Positions 11,572 to 23,299 are shown, counted from the stretch's first letter. The stretch: 64,000 bases of DNA from Microstegium vimineum (GCA_022036555.1 CM039119.1:27493694-27557693), one strand, 5' to 3'. Notes: a model not told the origin generated them from the letters alone. Numbers and translations are program-made.

Positions 11572-13269
11572 GTGTGTGCAACGACGTCATGGCTCGTCAA
11601 GCGATCATCTTCCCCATCGACGGCCCTCGTCGACGGATCTCGTCGATGGCCCCTCATCGTCACCCTCGTCAATGGTCCGCCGCCGCCGCCCTCGTCGTCC
11701 CTCGTCATGACCAGATCGGATCTATGATCTGGACCAGCGGCGACACCGTCCTTGCCTCAGAGATCGTCATCAACTCGCCATGCTCCCCTCGTCATCCCTC
11801 GCCGACAATATGTCTCGTCCCTCATCGCGATTCGTCACGGCTCTCGCTGATCTTTACATGATTGTTAAGTTTCTCCTAATTCCATATATACATCATGTAT
11901 TACCCATTCTACGTGTTTGTATTGTAGGTACCAGGATCATCGTCAGGCCTATTATTGGCGTTTGGATGATATTGTTCCGGTCGCCACTGACTTCTCCGAG
12001 TAGCCTGACTAGAGCCAAAGAAATTTAGAGTTGGGGCTGTCAGTCCGGCCATAAGCGTTATGCTCACGGCTGCACTATGCCTGGTCGGCAGTCCTCCCGA
12101 GTGATACCCAACCTCTCTACGAGCAGCTCCCGGCTGCCATGGGGAAGGGATAAGCTCGGGCTGAAGTCTCTAAAAGCTACATGCCCAGTTGCTCAGGGAC
12201 TGGCCTTGTCATTGACTCGCCACAGCTCTTGCCGACCTCATCGCCCCTCGTCGCTCATCGTCATGGCTCTTGCCGACCACATCGCTCTTCGTCGTCGACT
12301 CGTCACGGCTCTTGCCGACCACATCGCTCCTTACAGCAGAGTCGGGGACTACGCGTACTAACGTTATTTTTTTAATAATTGTGCCTTTTTCTAGATGTTT
12401 TGCAGCTCAGCACCACGTGTCCACTACACCAACTATAGTCTCGGGGACTGGCTTCATCATCGACTCATCACGGCTCTCGCCGACCTCGTCGCCCTTCATC
12501 ATCAACTCTTCACGGCTCTTACCGACCTCGTCGCCCTTGTCGCCAACTACAGTCTCAGGGACTGCTCTCGTCGTTGACTGCAGTCTCGAGGACTGGCCTT
12601 GTTGCCAACTCATCATGACTCTCGCCGACCTCGTCAACGACTCGTCCCGGCTCTCGTCGACCCTGTCTATGACTCACCTTCGTCGTCGACTAGAACCTGC
12701 TGGTTGAGCTGGTGTGCCATCAAGTTGCTCCATGCTATCTGGATTAGGGTGCTGATTTTGGGTAGTACGGGGGCCTTGATGGGCATGCTATGCCTGCTGT
12801 CTCGGGGACTGCACCAGCCACAGTATGCTCTAAAGCTTGGCACCACGTGTCTACAACACCTACTACCAAGCTCGGGGACTAGGTGGATACACTTCACCTC
12901 ACGGTGAATGTATTTGCCTTTTTCTTCGACAAGTGCCAAGTTGGACTTGTACAAACTTCTACTAGGATCTTGTTGTTCCTTATAGTCTTGCAAGCTTCAG
13001 GTGGATACACTTCATCAAGAAGTTCTTTCAAAATTTTCTTCAGCACGTTACATCCTCCCGACAAGCACCTGCAGACTTACGATGGAGCGACCTGCTCGCT
13101 AATCAAGATACGAGGCTCTTGACCAGCCCGACATGGTCGGAAGACTTCTCCGGACCAGATCTCGACCAGGCCACCTAGTCGGAACTCTACATCTACATTC
13201 ATAAGAGAAGGCGACCAGGCCACGTCTCATCAGAAGGCTTCAGGGCAGCTCGGCACAAGGATACAACGT
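11572..13269 (+). other. Non-coding internal region of element A with degenerate repeats
   Basis: No gag or pol signature is present in any frame. About 12200-12680 holds a degenerate repeat built from the phrases ctcgtcacggctctTgccgacc, tcgtcgccc and catcaact, each about 45-60 bp apart. The decamer CTCGGGGACT or a one-base variant recurs at about 12189, 12345, 12438, 12555, 12586, 12801 and 12870. A TTCACC/GGTGAA hairpin lies at 12893-12908. From about 12830 the sequence parallels the 3' internal end of element C (21180-21580). Confidence 0.7.
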
Positions 13270-13280
13270 GCTCGGGGACT
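13270..13280 (+). other. Polypurine tract of element A
   Basis: GCTCGGGGACT directly precedes the 3' LTR start at 13281; the same 11 bases precede the C 3' LTR. Confidence 0.7.
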
Positions 13281-13716
13281 TGTTGGAGATATTACCGCGG
13301 CATATCCCTAGGGACCTTATGGGCCTACCGACCAGAAGATGGCCCGACCCACAAGACGTAGACGTGCAGCACACGACGTGCACCGCACAAATAGTACCAT
13401 ATTGGCTACTTTACTTGTAACTCTGTCCCTTCGGCATATATAAGAAGGGACAGGGGACCCCCCAAAACACAATCTCTTACATCCCTTAGATCTCTCTCTC
13501 AAATCATCTACGGATCTTGTAACCTAGTACTCAGATCAATCCAGCCACCCAGAACACAGGACGTAGGGTATTACGGTGATTTGCCGGCCCGAACCTATCT
13601 CAATCGTCATGTCTACGCTCTCTGTGTTACGCTTGATCGTCGTCGCCACACCTTCGCCTAAAATCTACTACCATAGGGTACCCCCTAGGTAGTCTGCGAC
13701 GCATATTTCATCGACA
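13281..13716 (+). repeat. Element A 3' LTR
   Basis: A complete 436-bp copy, TGTTGGAGAT to TCGACA, followed by the ACCGG target duplication. It shows the uninterrupted sequence at the B insertion site. Confidence 0.9.
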
Positions 13717-14929
13717 ACCGGTGAGATGTCTCTGGTGCGTTATAGCTTCAACCAAGTAGAGTAGCAGGTGTGGATAGTTGGCGTGGTCACGTAAATGAGC
13801 TTGGTTGATCGTAAAACTCGTCGATGACGATGCGCCGCCGTCTCCAGTGGTCACTGGCGCCGCCTGCATGCCATGTGTCGCTGAGGGGTGGGACCCCTCC
13901 ATCAGTAACTCAATAGGATTAGTTTTCTAATTTCTGAAATGGAATACTGCTGCACTTTGTCAATTTTGTATCTATTTTTCTATAGCTCCTAAAATCGTGA
14001 AATAAATTTAGTATGCTCTCTGAGTTATTTAGTATTTAATAAAAATATAATATGTCCTTGTCCCATACATTTTTATTTTTGTAAAAATGCTTAATTTAAT
14101 TAATAAAGTCAATTTCCATGATTTTTCATGCTTTGTATATAATTCCAAAAATCATTAAAATACTTATGCAATTATTATCTATATGTATGTTGTTGTATAA
14201 AAAGTTTGAGGTCATTTGGACAAACATTGAAAACTTTATTATTTATAAAATTAATAAATAATTAGTAAAACAATTAGAAACCCTAATCACTTTAGGATTT
14301 GGGTGACATTGAATTGTTTGTTGCATATGTGTCATTGTTTAGTGACAAACACCATATGAACATTTCATTTGATGTGATGTTGAGTGTTAGTGCTTTTGGA
14401 TGTAATTATTAAAATAATTAATTATTTTAAGCATAAATAGTTAATTACTTAATGGTCTAGTTTTACCTTTCTTTAGTGAAGGTAAGTTGTACTCAAGATT
14501 ATTAACCTTGATTGTTCATCACTTAGCCATGATCATGAATGTTTGTTAAGCATCATGTTTACTTTAAGCATCATCTAAGCATGTCATTAATCATGTAGAT
14601 AATACTACTATTGGTGGAGAGGCCCATCATATTATTGGTCTGGATAATCAGCACTACGAGACTAGTTTTGATATCTGTGGTACTGAGTCTGAGATTGTTT
14701 ATCCTGCAAACCAAGGCAAGCCCCGATGCATTTAACCCTACCTTGTATTTAAAAACTTTTCTTTAAATATACTTATGGTTAATTATTGCATGGTTATTAT
14801 TCAATTAAATTCCTACTTGATGCATAGCCTTCCCTTGAAGTATTTATTCATGTACCTTGATACCTGTTTTTAAATATGTAAGTTATCCATTGCTGCTTAG
14901 TATCCTTAGAACAATATCGAGTAGATGAT

Positions 14930-15430
14930 TGTTGGGGATATTAACTCGGCATATCCCCAGGGACCTTATGGGTCTGCCGACTAGAAGACGGCCTACCCCA
15001 CGAGGCCTTGCAGCACGCGACCAGCCCGTCGTGCTCGCTAAGGACTCCGAGAAGCCTTGCTCGCCAAGGAAGATCCTAATAGATAGCTTCGGATCCCTTA
15101 CCTTGAGGGACCGATCGTATTCTGTTAGGATATGGAAATTGTAACCCTGCTCCCCGGCTATATAAAGCGAGCAGGGACCCCCTCGAAAACTCTCCCTCTC
15201 ACACAATCCCTTAGATCTCATCTACACCTCATGTAACCTAATACCCATATCAATCCAGCCACCAAAACACAGGACGTAGGGTATTACGGCGATTTTGCTG
15301 GCCTGAACCTGTATAAATCTCCGTGTCTACGCTCTTTGTGTTACGCTTGATTGTCGTCGTCACACCTCCGCCTACAATCTACTACCGTAGGGTAGCCCCT
15401 AGGTAGACTGCGACGCATATTTCGTCGACA
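14930..15430 (+). repeat. Element C 5' LTR
   Basis: It runs TGTTGGGGAT to TCGTCGACA. A TATA box lies at 15159-15166 and the primer site follows the end by one base. Confidence 0.9.
15159..15166 (+). promoter_or_regulatory. TATA box of element C 5' LTR
   Basis: TATATAAA in the LTR, with the same element in the 3' copy near 21815. It defines the U3/R boundary about 30 bases downstream. Confidence 0.65.
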
Positions 15431-15431
15431 G

Positions 15432-15450
15432 TTGGCGCGCCAGGTAGGGG
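15432..15450 (+). other. Primer binding site of element C
   Basis: It reads ttggcgcgccaggtagggg, starting one base after the LTR; this is the common primer site of grass Tat elements. Confidence 0.87.
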
Positions 15451-15890
15451 TGTGTGTATCGACTTTATGGCTCGTCAAGCGGTTACGTTCCCGGATTGGA
15501 TGGTCCTCCCAACGGCCAGCACCGTGCTCCAGATCGGATCTATATCCTGGACTGTCGGATCCACTCTACGCGGGGCAGACGCGCCGCCGCCCACACGTCG
15601 TCCCACCACGCCAATGTACCACCCGTGAAAGAAGATCGGCATCGATGATTTAGTCGACGCCATCGACCGCTCCAACGCCGGCATCATCGAGTGCATCAAC
15701 CTCAATCAGACGGCGCGACACCGACTTCCCAGCCATCATAGCCGCCGACCACGCCGTCATCGAACCCCGACGAACGACGATAGTAACGACCAGGGGCACC
15801 CACCCTTCTCTGACGATGCCTCATGGACTCAGCAATTAGGCGGTAGTCTTCCAGCGCCAGATCGCCTGATCGGTCTTCGACCAGATCCCG

Positions 15891-18449
15891 GTGGCCCCCG
15901 CCGTAAACACCATAATCCCCAGTGACTCCGAGCAGGTAGCATCCCTCGACGGTACTATCTCTTCGGGCTCGGCCACCAGCGCGAGGACCGAAATCGCTGA
16001 CTCCTCCGGATCGACCAGCAGCTTTCCGGAGTTCCCTCCAGCCTTCGGAGGAATAATTTTTCAAGTCTCCGCTGACAGCGTCGCTCCCGATAACGAGACA
16101 GATGCCGAACGTGTCGCGAGAGAACAGCACAACACCGAACGTGCATAGAGGCGCGACCTCGAACGCCGTGACCAGGAGAAGCGCGACCAGGAGCATCGTG
16201 AGTAGGAACACGCCGCACGGGAACAGCGCAAGCAGGAGCAGAGGAATCGCGATCACCCTCCATGACGCAACCTCTAGCACGAGTTTGACTTGATGGGTGA
16301 TGTCCTAGTGTACTCAACCCCCAGCGCCAACCTGGCAAGAGCTACCTGCGAGCTGTCCAAGCTCCACGGCACGCCCGTGATTGAGAAGACAGAGGCTCAC
16401 ATCATGGCAGCTGTGGTCCAGGTCAATAGAAAGAGCCACCCACTCGAGTCCTCCGGTTAATCCCACAATAGGAACCACCCCCGAAGCCCCCCGAGGGAGC
16501 ACCAGCGAAGGTCCCCGCGACGCGACGACGGAGAGCATGACACGGTCCGGCGTGGTCGAACACCGGAACCGGCGCGTCAGAGCTTTCCGAAGGAGCACCG
16601 ACAGAGGTCCCCTTGGCACAACGACCAAGAGCACGATAGGATCTGGGGTGATCGAACACCGGCACCGATGCGCCGAAGCCCTCCAAGACAACATCGACGA
16701 AGATCCCCACGGTATGACAATGATGAGCATGACGATCCTAGACGCAATTGAGTACAAGCACCGGCACCCCGACCTACGGGGGGTTGCACCCTCTTTCAAC
16801 CCGTCTGCGCGTCATCTGGTGGCCCTAGAATTTCAGAGTAACGTCGGTGGAGAAATACAACGGCAAAGCAAACCCAGAGCAGTGGGCCTCTACGTACAAA
16901 ATCGCGGTGTACGCCGCTGGAGGAGACCAAGACGTGATGGCCAATTACTTGCCAGTAATGTTGTCGACCTCCACCAATAGCTGGCTCCAGAATATCCTAG
17001 AAGGCACCATCGACAGTTGGGAAGACCTGAAGGAAATCTACATCAAGATGTACAAGGCTACATGTGTCCAGCCAGGGACCCGTTACGACCTGGAGAGCGT
17101 CCGCCAGAGGAGCAATGAAAGTCTCTGAGAGTACATCAGTTGTTTCTCCGACAAGCGGCTGAGCATAACAGAGATCTCCGACCTAGAAGCCATTGCCATC
17201 TTCTCCAACGGTCTACGGGCAGACGACCTCCAAAACAAGTTGGCCTGGAAAAGCATAACAACTATAGAAGAGCTGATGACGATCGTGAATCCTTACGCCA
17301 ACCAAGATGACGCGACCCGCAGCAGAGAGAACAAGCGGCGCAATTCTCGTTCCCTAGAGCGTGCAAGGGATAGCGACCGCCGACCAGACCACCGTAGCGA
17401 AAGAGGGCCCAACGATCGCCGAGATTACCGGTCTGGCAACTCCAAGTGCTATTCGCAGAGGTACGACTACAGGCGAGACAACCGCTATGTCGCCAACACG
17501 AACGCCCGGCCAAGGAAGAATTACGACGTCAGCTACAAGAAGATCCTCGACGGATAGTGCCCCATACATAAGAGCGCCAAGCACTCCATGCGAGAGTGCA
17601 ATCTCCTCGAAACAACCATGCGAGAAAGAAGAGACAAAAGACACAAGAAAGACGGTGCCGACAAAGGCAAAGATCAAGAACCACCAGCACCAGAGTTCCG
17701 AGCAGCCTCAACGACTTACTCCATTTTCGGAGGCAGCGTGGTCGTTGAAGGGGAGAGACGATGCCGCCAAGTCCGCAAGGACGTCTACTCAGTCGCCGCT
17801 GCAGGGGATGATATAGCTAACGCTCGTTACCTCGACTGGTCAGAACAACCCATCAGTTTCTCCGGGGAAGATGAATGGACGGACTATAGATATCCAGGTC
17901 GCTTCCCACTCATCATCGACCCAACCATCGCCACGTGTCGATTCAGGAAAGTCCTATTCAATGGCGGCAGCACCATCAACATCATCTTCGCCGACGCATT
18001 CTGCCAGCTTGACGAAAGACCTCCTCCGAGCGAACTTCTCCTTCTGGGGAATCATCCCAGATAAGGCGTCAACGCCGGTGGGCCAGATCATCCTCCCTAT
18101 GCAGCTCGGTGACAAGGACCACTTCAGGGTCGAGAATATCAACTTTATCATCGCCGAGTTCAAGACTGCTTACCATGCGATACTTGGTCGTCCAACACTC
18201 GCCAAGCAGATGACAGTTCCGCACTACACGTACATGGTGTTGAAGATCCCGACACCACTAGGTATCCTCAGTCTCCGTACCAACCTGAAGATAGCATACG
18301 AGTCCGAGCAGCAGACGATCAACACCGTCGAGAAAACCTTCGCCCAGGACACGTACACCTCCGGAAACAACGACAAGCCCGCCGCCAAGAAGCAGAAAGA
18401 AGCAGAACGAACGACGACTACCGCCGACCTTGCCCGCGAACAGGCCTAG
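15891..18449 (+). pseudogene. Gag-protease of element C, several breaks
   Basis: The N-terminal part (15891-16148) is Ser/Glu-rich and leads into an Arg/Glu-rich stretch. A phrase VYSTPSANLARA near 16310 is typical of Tat gag leaders. The gag core begins near 16847 (MEKYNGKANPEQWASTYKIA, then MLSTSTNSWLQNI, then SWEDLKEIYIKMYKAT). An Arg/Asp/Tyr-rich tail ends in a Cys/His region (CPIHKSAKHSMREC). The protease core reads VLFNGGSTINIIFADAF at about 17952-18002: the usual catalytic Asp is Asn. It ends with YHAILGRPTLAK. In-frame TGA at 17126-17128 and TAG at 17555-17557, several frame changes before 16847, and a frameshift near 18040-18060 inactivate it. No pol follows. Confidence 0.82.
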
Positions 18450-18584
18450 AAACCGCCGGCATGTGAGGATTCCCAAATGTAACCATAGTTCAATAAAGTT
18501 TGTACTATGTACCTCCCCATCAACAAATAAAGGTGCTTCATCTCCCCCATATCCCATGTAACCAAAATGACTTGTGCAAAACGC

Positions 18585-18740
18585 TCACGGTGTATGATGA
18601 CTACTGCACAAACGCTCACGGCGTACGACAACTACTGCGAAAATGCCCACGGCGTATGGCGACCACCACAACGCAGCCAACAACGTTCGACGACCTCTCC
18701 AAAACACTCCCACAGTGTTTGACGACCTCTCCAAACGAGA
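18585..18740 (+). repeat. Degenerate tandem repeat in element C
   Basis: Three or four units of about 30-33 bp follow a pattern close to aaacgctcacggcgtacgac then aactactgc; later units drift toward cgacctctccaaac. It lies between protease and the antisense ORF, a region known to hold tandem repeats in Tat elements. Confidence 0.6.
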
Positions 18741-19432
18741 TAAGGCATTTCTCCAAACAGCCTGGTCATAACCAAAAAGTACCCAAAGCTGGCCTACCAA
18801 TTAACCATAGCAAATAGAAGTAGCTACCCTAAACGCTATGATTACATCGATAGGCCTCCCAAGTGGTATTTCTCCAGAAGCCGGGCGATACCACTCGGGT
18901 CGGGAGCCATGAGGTTACGTGCCCAGAATCTGTATACGACCACGGTACGGTCAACGACTCTACAAGCAGCATGACTTTTCTCCCAGCGCCTGCAGGAACA
19001 GTCTCCATAGGCCCTAGTCACGCCATGATCGAGCCTCTCGGAAAAAGGCCATGTCTCTGGTATCTCCCTAAGCGTGCATGAGTTGTTCGTCCTCTGCACC
19101 ACGGGTTGTCAGCAGCGTGCGTCCTTGGGAGTCCTTATGTATCCTACGCGTGTAGTGGCGCTAGCCCTATGATATGGACCATTTGAGACCCAAGGTCGAA
19201 CGTTTCATCGCTACGGCTCATGACTTAGTAGGCACGACAGGACATACAAGTGAAACAAAAGCTCACCGCCCAGATACATAACAGCTTTGTAGTTTTCACT
19301 TACACGTCCGCATAACCCATATCCAGGATACAAACCACCGTTGCCTCGCAGCAAAACAGATCATGGCAAATATTTTGGAACATCAAAAGAGAAAGGACAA
19401 CGCTACGGATAAAGCCTCCAACAGCTACAACT

Positions 19433-19963
19433 TCATCCTACTGATGCGATAAGCGACCACCTCACTAATGTTCCTAGTCCAGAGATCGAATTCATGTCGA
19501 ATTCGGCATTGCCGGCTATAGTACATAATGATCCCAGACATATTGTTACCCGGCGGACCAAAACAACGACACTCCCCCAGGTACACACAGAAGCACCGAT
19601 GACTAAATCCGGCACATCTTCCGGGGCACGAATCCACCACCGCCGCCAGATGATGTGAAGATCATCACGGGAGCGCTCCCGAAGACGATGCAAGCCAGGA
19701 TTACCAAACCGACCATTTGGAAGGGCACCTCCGCTGAGTCGATCAATGATAGCAAGCGCCTCCAAGCTCGTCGGATCTGCGTAATATAGCATCATAGCCC
19801 TGAAATACATCGCGACGTCATCACCAGTAGTCACCACCCTACCAATGAGTGCCTGGCCACCAGAATCCCACCCCTGCAGCATCAACCTCTCAATACCACG
19901 AAAGAACAAAGCTTCTCGGTGATCGGCGTCAAGGAAGCGTTGCAAGAAGGCAGTCTCCAGCAA
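19433..19963 (-). CDS. Antisense ORF of element C (176 codons), unknown function
   Basis: An uninterrupted frame lies on the strand opposite gag, between the missing pol and the 3' LTR. The translation starts MLETAFLQRFLDADHREALF and includes TTGDDVAMYFRAMMLYYADP, LEALAIIDRLSGGALPNGR and DDLHIIWRRWWIR. It is leucine- and arginine-rich with helical character. I see no membrane segment or known catalytic motif. Antisense frames in this position are known from Tat-lineage elements such as Grande; this one is intact while gag-pro on the other strand has stops. Sequence upstream (20017-20211, another frame) might be a lost N-terminal extension. The start codon is not certain. A chance open frame is the alternative, but length and position argue against it. 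Confidence 0.5.
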   Translation of the reverse strand: MLETAFLQRFLDADHREALFFRGIERLMLQGWDSGGQALIGRVVTTGDDVAMYFRAMMLYYADPTSLEALAIIDRLSGGALPNGRFGNPGLHRLRERSRDDLHIIWRRWWIRAPEDVPDLVIGASVCTWGSVVVLVRRVTICLGSLCTIAGNAEFDMNSISGLGTLVRWSLIASVG

Positions 19964-20256
19964 AAGGTAGTAGGGTCGACACTAGTCCTGAATCCGCCGA
20001 AGAGACAAAAGCCGAATCATCGAAGCGTCGTCACAAACCCACAAAAGACGCGACAGACCTGGCGAGCCTTCAGATACTCGCGTACATTGTCGCCATCATT
20101 GATCACACGAAGAAGGATCTGGAAGATCAAGTCCTCCAGCAGAGCCAGCAAGGCGGTGAAACCCATCGCGAGGAGCGCGCCGTCAGCATCCATCAATCCC
20201 GGCAAAAGCAAAACCCTACTGCAACTCGCCTACTCCCTTGCGACCAAACAGCGTGA

Positions 20257-21571
20257 AGGAAATCAAATGAGGCGGTTGGAACTCACCCTGATTCCCACCC
20301 GAATATATAGCAAAATCTCCTCCCCCTCGTATTTCATATATTGAACACCAAAAGCAGTAAAGATACAACTCTTTGTATCCTACACGCGCTCCGGAAGATA
20401 TAAAAGCGCGACCTATCCCATCCCGCCGCTAAATCTGCCTCTTATACCAAGCGGCGTGGCGCTTCACCTTCCAGGGTTTTTGGGGAACCGCAACGGCCGA
20501 ATACGGAACCGCCACGGCAACCCTCACTTCCGCACCGTAACTTGGGCTGCTAACTGTGCGGTTAATTCGGCCCACTTACTTATTTTCTCCTTACTTTGTA
20601 TTTACTTCCAAATAATTGCATCGATTTTCAGTAAATATCAATAACACCAGTCCCGAGGACTGGACGTACAATCTTGTTATGATTTCTTTTTCTACAGCTA
20701 CAGTAACGCGTCTATAGTAGACCAGTCGGCAAGTCCCGCAAGACCCCTGGTATAGAAGTACTCGGGGACTTCGTCGACCGTAGCCATGACTCAACCGCCT
20801 AATCGCAAACCCGGCCAGGCTTGGGGACTTCGTCCAAGACTACACCGAACAAGGCTCGGGGACTGCTACCACGGCACAAGGAGCGGCGGCATGGAGCAAC
20901 ACGAAACCCGAAGACTGCGAATCAAACAATATGATCCTGATACAAGAAGCTTTCAGTTCCTTACATCAGACTTGGGGACTACGGGTATTCGTAGTCGTTT
21001 GTTCCTAAACTCATATTTCAGCTTTTCAATTTCCAATATATGATCCTGATACAAGAAGCTTTCAGTTTCTTACATCAGGCTCGGGGACTATGGGTATTCG
21101 CAGACGTTTTTTACAAAACTCATGCTTCAGTCTTTACTTACAATTATTTATGCATCTTTTTCTCTTATAAAGCATGGCACCACATGCATACTTCACCTGC
21201 TACCATGCTCGGGGACTAAGTGGGTACACTTCACCTAGCGGTGAATGTACTGATTTTCTTCTCGACAAAGCTCTGTTGTTTCTGTGTTGTTTTTGCAGAG
21301 CCTAAGTGGGTACACTTCACTAGGGAAGGACCTTTCAAGAGTTTTTTCTTCTTCAGCACGTCACATCCTTCCAGCGAGCTGCCGCAGCATCCGACGAGGC
21401 GACCTGCTCGCACATCAAGCTACGACGCTCTCAACCAGCCCGACCTGGTCGGGAGGCTTCTCCGAGCAGCGCCTCGACTGGTCGAGATTCCACAATGACC
21501 ACGTTGCATGATGGCGACCAGCTGAACACCTCCAAGGATGACGCTACAGGCTCGCTAGAAAAATATAACGT
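20257..21571 (+). other. 3' internal non-coding region of element C
   Basis: No coding signature was found. The decamer CTCGGGGACT or a close variant recurs at about 20762, 20822, 20853, 20973, 21081, 21209 and, as the tract next to the LTR, 21573. A duplicated phrase (gatcctgatacaagaagctt, about 20933 and 21043) and a TTCACC/GGTGAA hairpin (21230-21245) are also present. This part is shared with element A. Confidence 0.65.
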
Positions 21572-21582
21572 GCTCGGGGACT
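21572..21582 (+). other. Polypurine tract of element C
   Basis: GCTCGGGGACT abuts the 3' LTR start at 21583. Confidence 0.7.
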
Positions 21583-22086
21583 TGTTGGGGATATTACCTC
21601 GGCATATCCCCAGGGACCTTATGGGCCTACCCACCAGAAGATGGCCCAGCCCACGAGGCCTTGCGACATGCGACCAGCCCGTCGTGCTCGCCAAGGACTC
21701 CGAGAAGCCTTGCTCGCCAAGGAAGATCCTAGTAGATAGCTTCGGATCCCTTACCTTGAGGGACCGGTCGTAATCTGTTAGGATATGGAAATTGTAACCC
21801 TGCTCCCCGGCTATATAAGGCGAGCAGGGACCCCCTCGAAAACTATCTCTCTCTCTCTCACAATCCCTTAGATCTCATCTACACCTCATGTAACCTAATA
21901 CTTATATCAATCTAGCCACCAAAACATAGGACGTAGGGTATTACAGTGATTTGTCGGCCTGAACCTGTATAAATCGTCGTGTCTACGCTCTCTGTGTTAC
22001 GCTTGATCGCCATCGCCACACCTCCGCCTACAATCTACTACCGTAGGGTACCCCCTAGGTAGACTGCGACGCATATTTCGTCAACA
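21583..22086 (+). repeat. Element C 3' LTR
   Basis: A 504-bp copy of 14930-15430, ending CGTCAACA, followed by TTGAT. Confidence 0.9.
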
Positions 22087-23299
22087 TTGATTTCCTGTCA
22101 TCTACACATAGCGTATTGCTTCGGCAAATGTTATGATTTTGAGAAAGGAGTGGTATGTTGGAAGTAATAAATTGAGATGAGGCGGACACAGTGTTTGGGA
22201 GCATCAGTGTTGACTGGTGAGCAGGTTCTCTCCGCCTCTATCGATTAGGAACTGTCCGTTGTTGAATTACATGAGTTAACAATTTGGAGTATGGGTCACA
22301 TACATCTGGAAGCTGTACTCCGGCTATTCTAGGCTAAGAACGGTTAACCCGCACTAGGAGTGGAGAGATTGTGAGAGTAGTGTGAACCCTCCTGGCTCGG
22401 AGGGTAGGGTGGAGGTGTACTATGCTCTCGGGTGGCAGAACCCTGGTCTTGGATGGAGGATCCAGAGAAAGGTTATCATATGCAAGCTTCAGTGCTACAT
22501 ATGTCATGTGATAAGGAAGCCCCAGCTGGGTTTAATCGGTTTGAATCATCGTGCTCCTTGGTTATGGAGACTTATCCCACTGTTCTTCCACGTAGTAATA
22601 TACTTAAATTGGATACTTAATGATTCCTTTTAGACATGGTTGTTGCCTCGTTATCGATCAGAATTGCGATCGATACTTGAGTAACTATTTATGAGAAATG
22701 AAATAAATTCAAATATTTTTATAATGCTCATTTATGCAAAATACTTGATTCTTGCAATACCCAACCTTGAATCCTATTACTCGCATACCTTGATATATCC
22801 ACCACAATTTATTTGTTGGGTAAGACTTGTCAAGTACCCCAATACTCAGGGTTTGTTAACCCTTGTTGCAGATGATGCTCCTAATCCGGTATGTGTAGCC
22901 TCGTGTTGCATGACCATTGTTAGTGTCGATGAAGATGATGAGTAATTGTAGATGCTTGACTCTTGGGCAAGTGTACCTTGGTTGTTTGTGTTTTACCTTT
23001 ATCACTGTCTTGATGTAATATTATTATGACACTATATTATGTTTCAAACACTAAGGTTTGTAATATAACTTTGTAAGACTTCCACTACTGTTAAACTATG
23101 AATGTAAATTAAATCATCGTATTACTTTTGCAATGTCAGTAATGAGGGATCTTGCTCAGAAAGGGGTGGATGACTCAGTTGCATCCGACGACACCGACGA
23201 ATCTTTTTAAGACTTGGATCACTTGTTTGGGATTAAAGTTGGACAGATGATAATCCTAGAAAGTGGACCCTGTTCTTGGGAGGTTCTATCATAGGCTCT

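Larger units (their letters stand above)
2060..13716 (+). mobile_element. Element A: short non-autonomous Tat-type LTR element, interrupted by B
   Basis: The element starts TGTTGGGGAT at 2060 and ends TCGACA at 13716. It is flanked by a perfect 5-bp target duplication, ACCGG at 2055-2059 and 13717-13721, which fixes both ends. The 5' LTR is 2060-2117 plus 11176-11551 and the 3' LTR is 13281-13716, about 435 bp each. The internal region is only about 1.7 kb (11552-13280) and holds no gag or pol. It has the Tat-type primer site at 11553-11571 and a purine tract at 13270-13280. LTRs and 3' internal sequence resemble element C closely enough to call A a deletion derivative of the C family; it must have been mobilised in trans. 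Element B inserted later into its 5' LTR. Confidence 0.88.
14930..22086 (+). mobile_element. Element C: Tat-type LTR element with gag-protease only and an antisense ORF
   Basis: LTRs are 14930-15430 and 21583-22086 (501 and 504 bp). The flanks ATGAT (14925-14929) and TTGAT (22087-22091) are a five-base target duplication with one change. Primer site, gag and protease are on the plus strand. After the protease, where RT, RNase H and integrase should follow, there is instead about 3.1 kb with tandem repeats and a 176-codon open frame on the minus strand. C is thus a large non-autonomous member of the family to which A belongs. It inserted into the 3' LTR of chromovirus I. Confidence 0.88.
619..23291 (+). 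mobile_element. 3' LTR of chromovirus I, split by elements A/B and C
   Basis: The LTR starts TGTAACACC at 619. Its own sequence lies in three pieces: 619-2059, 13722-14929 and 22087 to about 23291, roughly 3.85 kb in all. Between them sit element A (2060-13716, containing B) and element C (14930-22086). Landmarks are shared in the same order with solo LTR J (53215-58047): the start, a phrase close to aggcaagcccc near 14712, a gaagtaataaatt...gaggcggaca stretch near 22167, and ttaacccttgttgcagatg near 22856. Such long LTRs are typical of the Tekay/Del chromoviruses. The right end is approximate: a CTATCA ends at 23291, and Tat gag sequence of element E begins at about 23300 on the other strand. 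Small open frames within it (for example 1218-1628) look like chance. Confidence 0.72.

Noticed and set aside
15702..16799. Minus-strand frames of 95-192 codons in element C
   Set aside because: They lie opposite the gag leader and lack any motif; unlike 19433-19963 they overlap a region with plus-strand family signatures.
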